Shown here: piece after piece, positions 60,188 to 64,000 of the stretch
Layout of the letters: each line of letters starts with the position of its first letter
How positions within the stretch are numbered: the stretch's first letter is position 1
Origin: Ferrovaceae bacterium
GTDB taxonomy: Bacteria > Pseudomonadota > Gammaproteobacteria > Burkholderiales > Ferrovaceae
Direction of reading: 5' to 3'
NCBI GenBank assembly: GCA_027449685.1
Contig: DAIDLC010000001.1
Location: 251,129-315,128, forward strand
Length of the DNA stretch: 64,000 nucleotides
Made by a program: the position numbers and the translations under genes
The notes under the pieces: generated by a model
Seen by the model: the letters and a program-made list of their open reading frames with translations, nothing else
What the model was told of the DNA's origin: nothing
The model's database searches: none

Positions 60188-61319
60188 ATGCAAGCCAGGC
60201 GTTGCGTCAGTTGTCTCAACCTATTCTACCCACGGTCACAGAATCCCAACCAGAAGTTCTGTTCTTGCAAGGACTGCCAACGGGAGCGCCGGCGTCGTTG
60301 GCAGGAGCAGCGCCGCCGGAATGATGCTCATTACCGGGAGAATCAGCAGCGTGCCCAGGAGCGCTGGGTCGAACAGCATCCGGATTATTGGCGTAATTAC
60401 CGTCAGACACACCCGGAGTATGTGCAGCGCAACCGGATGTTGCAGCGCCAACGGGATGCAGACAGGCGTGAACGCGTGCTTGCAAAGATGTCTGAGCGCA
60501 GCTTTCGAGCGCGCCCGGGGGAATGTGGCTCGGGCCCAGCAACTGCTGGCGCAGGAACAGGATTCACCCGTCTCCTACAGCACGCTGACCCGCTGGGTCC
60601 GGGAGGCCGGATTGCGCACCCCACCCAAGCCTGCCGGGGAATATATCCTCGGCCCGGGAGAGGAAATGCAGCACGACACCTCGCCGCATCAGATCACACT
60701 GGGCGACAAGACCATGACTGCCCAGTGTGCAGGCCTGGTTCTGTCCTGCTCGCGGCGCCTGTTCATCCAGTATTACCCGCGTTATACCCGCTTCGAGGCC
60801 AAGCAATTCCTGCTGGAAGCCGCGCGCTTCATGGAGGGAACCTGTCCCGTGTGCATCATCGACAACACCAGTGTCATGGTGGCCTCCGGCGCGGGTGAGA
60901 ATGCGGTGATGGCCCCCGAGATGGCCGCCTTCGCACGCACCCTGGGTTTTGAGTTCCGCGCCCATCGTGTGGGAAACCCGGATCGTAAAGGACGCATCGA
61001 GCGAAACTTCTCCTTCATCGAAACCAACTTCCTGCCCGGACGCCACTTTGGCAACTTCGACGACCTCAACCGACAAGCCCTGGCCTGGTGTCGCGAAGTG
61101 GCCAACGCCCGTCCCAAGCGCTCTCTGGGTATGTCCGCCGAAGCAGCCTATCTCATTGAGAAACCCCGTTTGCAACCCTTGCTTTGCCGCCGCAACATGC
61201 GCAGTCCAGTATGCTGTTCTTTCGTTCATGTGCAACCTCCTTTGTACGAGGTCGCTATCATCCGAAAATATTTCGTATCAAACCAGCCTGTACTTCATGG
61301 GGCGCTTACGGTGAACTGA
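60188..61319 (+). pseudogene. IS21-like insertion-sequence remnant (zinc-ribbon ORF plus frame-shifted IstA-like DDE transposase)
   Basis: Frame 60188: CVSCLNLFYPRSQNPNQKFCSCKDCQRERRRRWQ; frame 60117: GEEMQHDTSPHQ...CIIDNTSVMVASGAGENAVMAPEMAAFARTLGFEFRAHRVGNPDRKGRIERNFSFIETNFLPGR; usual C-terminus missing. Confidence 0.65.
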
Positions 61320-61325
61320 AAAGTC

Positions 61326-61353
61326 TTGTATTTGTCTATTTGTAACGTATAAT
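61326..61353 (+). promoter_or_regulatory. putative sigma-70 promoter of toxin-antitoxin operon
   Basis: TTGTAT-N16-TATAAT; ATG at 61361 is only 7 nt past the -10. Confidence 0.5.
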
Positions 61354-61360
61354 ACACGCC

Positions 61361-61687
61361 ATGTACGCAGTCGAAGATTACCTAACCGATGACGGGCATG
61401 ATCCTTTCAAGGAATGGCTTGAAAATCTTCCCGACCGCCAAGCCAGAGCCCGCATTCTGGTCAGAGTACAGCGCATGGCAGCCGGAAATCTAGGAGATTG
61501 CAAGCCTATTGCCGAAGGCGTCTGGGAATTACGCATCGACTATGGTCCAGGCTATCGCGTGTATTACGCCAGGGCGAGGAAAAAGCTTTTGCTAATTCTC
61601 GTTGGTGGTGACAAGCGGAAGCAAAAGGCTGAAATTGAAACTGCATTGGAATATTGGAAGAACTGGAACAGGAGGAACGAATCATGA
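61361..61687 (+). CDS. RelE/HigB-superfamily addiction module toxin (phage Gp49-like killer protein)
   Basis: DPFKEWLENLPDRQARARILVRVQRMAAGNLGDCKPIAEGVWELRIDYGPGYRVYYARARKKLLLILVGGDKRKQKAEIETALEYWKN. Confidence 0.9.
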   Translation: MYAVEDYLTDDGHDPFKEWLENLPDRQARARILVRVQRMAAGNLGDCKPIAEGVWELRIDYGPGYRVYYARARKKLLLILVGGDKRKQKAEIETALEYWKNWNRRNES

Positions 61688-61986
61688 GCAAAGCATCTCG
61701 CCCCCATGACGAAGCTGTGGTGGAATTGCTGCGCAAGGACCCAGCCTTCGCCGACGAATATCTTTCCGCTGCGCTTGAGGAAGCCGCCGAGCCGGGAGGA
61801 AAAGAAGCGCTACTTTCGGCGCTGCGCCATGTTGCCGAAGCGCAAGGCATGTCGGCCGTAGCCGAACGTGCAGGAATACCCAGGGAAAGCCTTTACCGTG
61901 CACTGTCCTTAAAGGGCAACCCGACCATAAAAACCCTGCTTGCCGTCGTAAGTGGAGCTGGCCTGAAATTGTCGGTGCACAGATGA
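61684..61986 (+). CDS. addiction module antidote protein, HTH type (partner of upstream toxin)
   Basis: [74 protein letters not shown] overlap with toxin. Confidence 0.9.
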   Translation: MSKASRPHDEAVVELLRKDPAFADEYLSAALEEAAEPGGKEALLSALRHVAEAQGMSAVAERAGIPRESLYRALSLKGNPTIKTLLAVVSGAGLKLSVHR

Positions 61987-62294
61987 CCCGCATGCACAAC
62001 CCGCCTCATCCAGGCCTAACCCTGCGCGACGATGTACTGCCTGCGCTTGGATTGTCTGTAACCGAGGCAGCCGCACAGCTTGGCGTTGCACGGGTCACGC
62101 TGTCCCGCATGTTGAACGGCCACGCCGGCATATCGCCGGAAATGGCGCTGCGCATAGAAGCTTGGCTGGGCGTGGAGCGTGGAGGTGAGGCACGCCTGTG
62201 GCTGGCAGAGCAGAACGCCTACGACATGTGGCAGACCGAACAGAAATTCAAGAAAACGCCTATGCGCGTTCAACCGGCACCGGTTGCTGCATAG
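61983..62294 (+). CDS. higA: HigA/VapI family antitoxin without its own toxin
   Basis: [79 protein letters not shown]. Confidence 0.88.
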   Translation: MTRMHNPPHPGLTLRDDVLPALGLSVTEAAAQLGVARVTLSRMLNGHAGISPEMALRIEAWLGVERGGEARLWLAEQNAYDMWQTEQKFKKTPMRVQPAPVAA

Positions 62295-62407
62295 AGTTCA
62301 ACGACCCCATACTCTCAGAAATTTGCGCTTCCTCAAAACCCGGGGCGCTTCAGCACCTTCCCTGATCGCCTTGAGGCGTTGCAAGTGACTCCGAGAAAGG
62401 AGCAACA

Positions 62408-62812
62408 ATGTCACTTATCAAACGCGGCAACACGTGGTGGATCGATTTCGCCACGCCAACAGGAGAGCGTATTAGACGCACTTCTGGAACAGGTAATAAA
62501 GTCCAAGCGCAGGAATTCCATGACAAGCTAAAGATGGAAGCCTGGCGTGTCCAGAGGCTAGGCGACAAACCGCGCTACACGTGGGATGAAGCCGGGCTCA
62601 AGTGGTTGCTGGAAACAGACCACAAAAGGACACACCGCGTGCAACTCAAACCATCATTTATCTCGATTCCGCTCACCTGTCGGCAATGTAAATACACGAT
62701 CCTGGCGTGCTGCCTTGAAACGTGCAGGGATTCAGAACTTTCGCTGGCATGACTTGCGGCATACTTGGGCAAGCTGGCTTGTGCAAAACGGCACTCCTTT
62801 GTATGACTTGCA
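62408..62812 (+). pseudogene. tyrosine recombinase (integrase) remnant, internally deleted, frameshifted and 3' truncated
   Basis: N-terminus [68 protein letters not shown]; catalytic piece in another frame [41 protein letters not shown] then transposon end. Confidence 0.82.
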
Positions 62813-62850
62813 GGGGTCGCCTCAGAAAACGGAAAATAAAGCACGCTAAG
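62813..62850. repeat. 38-bp terminal inverted repeat of a Tn3-family (Tn21-like) transposon
   Basis: GGGGTCGCCTCAGAAAACGGAAAATAAAGCACGCTAAG: exactly 38 bp, GGGG start and ACGCTAAG end; tnpA stop codon lies inside. Confidence 0.9.
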
Positions 62851-64000
62851 CCGGTTGCAGCGGTCGTAACGGCCTGAACTTGCCCGCACCGATCTTGGCG
62901 CTGCTGCGCCACAGGTAATCGCCGGTCAGGTTGATGTGTTCCCAGCCAAGCGGCGACAGGTACTGCAACAGCCCTTCATCGACAGCATGGCCGTTGCCAC
63001 GCAGCGCCTGCGCCGCCCGTTCCAGATAGACCGTGTTCCACAGCACGACGGCCGCTGTCACCAGATTGAGGCCGCTGGCCCGGTAGCGCTGCTGCTCGAA
63101 GCTGCGGTCGCGGATTTCGCCCAGCCGGTTGAAGAACACTGCCCTGGCCAGCGCGTTGCGCGCTTCGCCCTTGTTCAGCCCGGCATGCACGCGGCGGCGC
63201 AGTTCCACGCTTTGCAGCCAGTCGAGGATGAACAGCGTGCGCTCGATGCGGCCCAGCTCGCGCAGGGCCACGGCCAGACCGTTCTGACGCGGGTAACTGC
63301 TGAGCTTCCTGAGCATCAGCGAGGCCGTCACCGTGCCCTGCTTGATTGAGGTGGCCAGCCGCAGGATTTCGTCCCAGTGGGCACGAATAGCCTTGATGTT
63401 CAGCTTGTCGCTGCTAATCATCGGTTTGAGCGCGTCGTAACTGGCTTCGCCCTTGGGGATGAACAGCTTGGTATCACCCAGGTCGCGGATGCGCGGCGCA
63501 AAGCGGAAGCCCAGCAGATGCATGAGGGCAAAGACGTGATCGGTGAAACCCGCCGTGTCGGTGTAGTGCTCCTCGATACGCAGGTCGGACTCGTGGTACA
63601 GCAGGCCGTCGAGCACATAGGTCGAGTCGCGCACGCCTACGTTGACCACCTTGGTGTGGAACGGCGCGTACTGGTCGGATATATGGGTGTAGAAGGTTCG
63701 TCCAGGGCTGTTGCCATATTTCGGGTTGATGTGGCCGGTACTTTCGGCCTTGCTCCCGGTTCGGAAGTTCTGGCCGTCCGACGATGACGTGGTGCCGTCG
63801 CCCCAGTGTTCGGCGAAGGGATGCCGGAATTGGGCGTTCACCAATTCAGCCAGTGCTGTCGAATAGGTTTCGTCGCGGGTATGCCAGGCTTGCAGCCAAG
63901 CGAGCTTGGCGTAGGTCGTGCCTGGGCAGGACTCGGCCATCTTGGTCAGGCCCAGGTTGATCGCGTCGGCTAGGATGGTGGTCAACAGCAGGTTTTTGTC
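62846..64000 (-). CDS. tnpA: Tn3-family transposase TnpA, C-terminal part (N-terminus beyond window)
   Basis: [111 protein letters not shown]; frame open to window end. Confidence 0.95.
   Translation of the reverse strand, partial: DKNLLLTTILADAINLGLTKMAESCPGTTYAKLAWLQAWHTRDETYSTALAELVNAQFRHPFAEHWGDGTTSSSDGQNFRTGSKAESTGHINPKYGNSPGRTFYTHISDQYAPFHTKVVNVGVRDSTYVLDGLLYHESDLRIEEHYTDTAGFTDHVFALMHLLGFRFAPRIRDLGDTKLFIPKGEASYDALKPMISSDKLNIKAIRAHWDEILRLATSIKQGTVTASLMLRKLSSYPRQNGLAVALRELGRIERTLFILDWLQSVELRRRVHAGLNKGEARNALARAVFFNRLGEIRDRSFEQQRYRASGLNLVTAAVVLWNTVYLERAAQALRGNGHAVDEGLLQYLSPLGWEHINLTGDYLWRSSAKIGAGKFRPLRPLQPA

Larger units (their letters stand above)
62813..64000. mobile_element. Tn3-family transposon, one end only (continues past window)
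   Basis: 38-bp IR plus tnpA, interrupting an integrase remnant. Confidence 0.88.

Noticed and set aside
60117-60480. N-terminal extension of ORF 60117-61319
   Set aside because: Ser/Arg-rich reading of the zinc-ribbon ORF in another frame; only the part after about 60490 resembles a transposase
1-64000. CRISPR array, rRNA operon or intact tRNA gene
   Set aside because: No regularly spaced direct repeats and no rRNA-like sequence seen; the only tRNA signal is the truncated tRNA-Asn

Overview
This window looks like a mid-to-high-GC proteobacterial chromosome (gene content suggests Betaproteobacteria; inference only). It runs from an ordered backbone into a decayed mobile-element region at the right edge. 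Backbone content: 3' end of pcm, an nlpD-like gene, a Pat-type acyltransferase divergent from an HDAC-family deacetylase, alaC-hom-thrC, mlaA, clpB, mgtA, a DinG-like helicase, an envZ/ompR pair, tsaB-rimI-UDG, lplT, phoH, bcp, typA, a mobB-moaD fusion with moaE, an RND efflux operon, bioA/bioF with fpr-bioD, and an SSS symporter. From 40976 to 51570 there is a Tad/Flp pilus locus, including a 56-aa Flp pilin at 43861-44031 that the ORF track omits. It is followed by two GT87-like membrane glycosyltransferases flanking an rpfF-like DSF synthase, with rpfC-like and rpfG-like regulators beyond. The combination Tad pilus + GT87 pair + DSF circuit, with a G10 tract inside one GT87 gene, is the most interesting system here. 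From about 59440 the sequence is accessory: a chimeric transposase remnant, a 47-nt 3' fragment of tRNA-Asn, an IS21-like remnant, a three-gene toxin-antitoxin cluster, an integrase pseudogene, and a Tn3-family transposon whose exact 38-bp terminal repeat interrupts the integrase. All assignments come from reading the sequence and recalled family knowledge; no searches were run.
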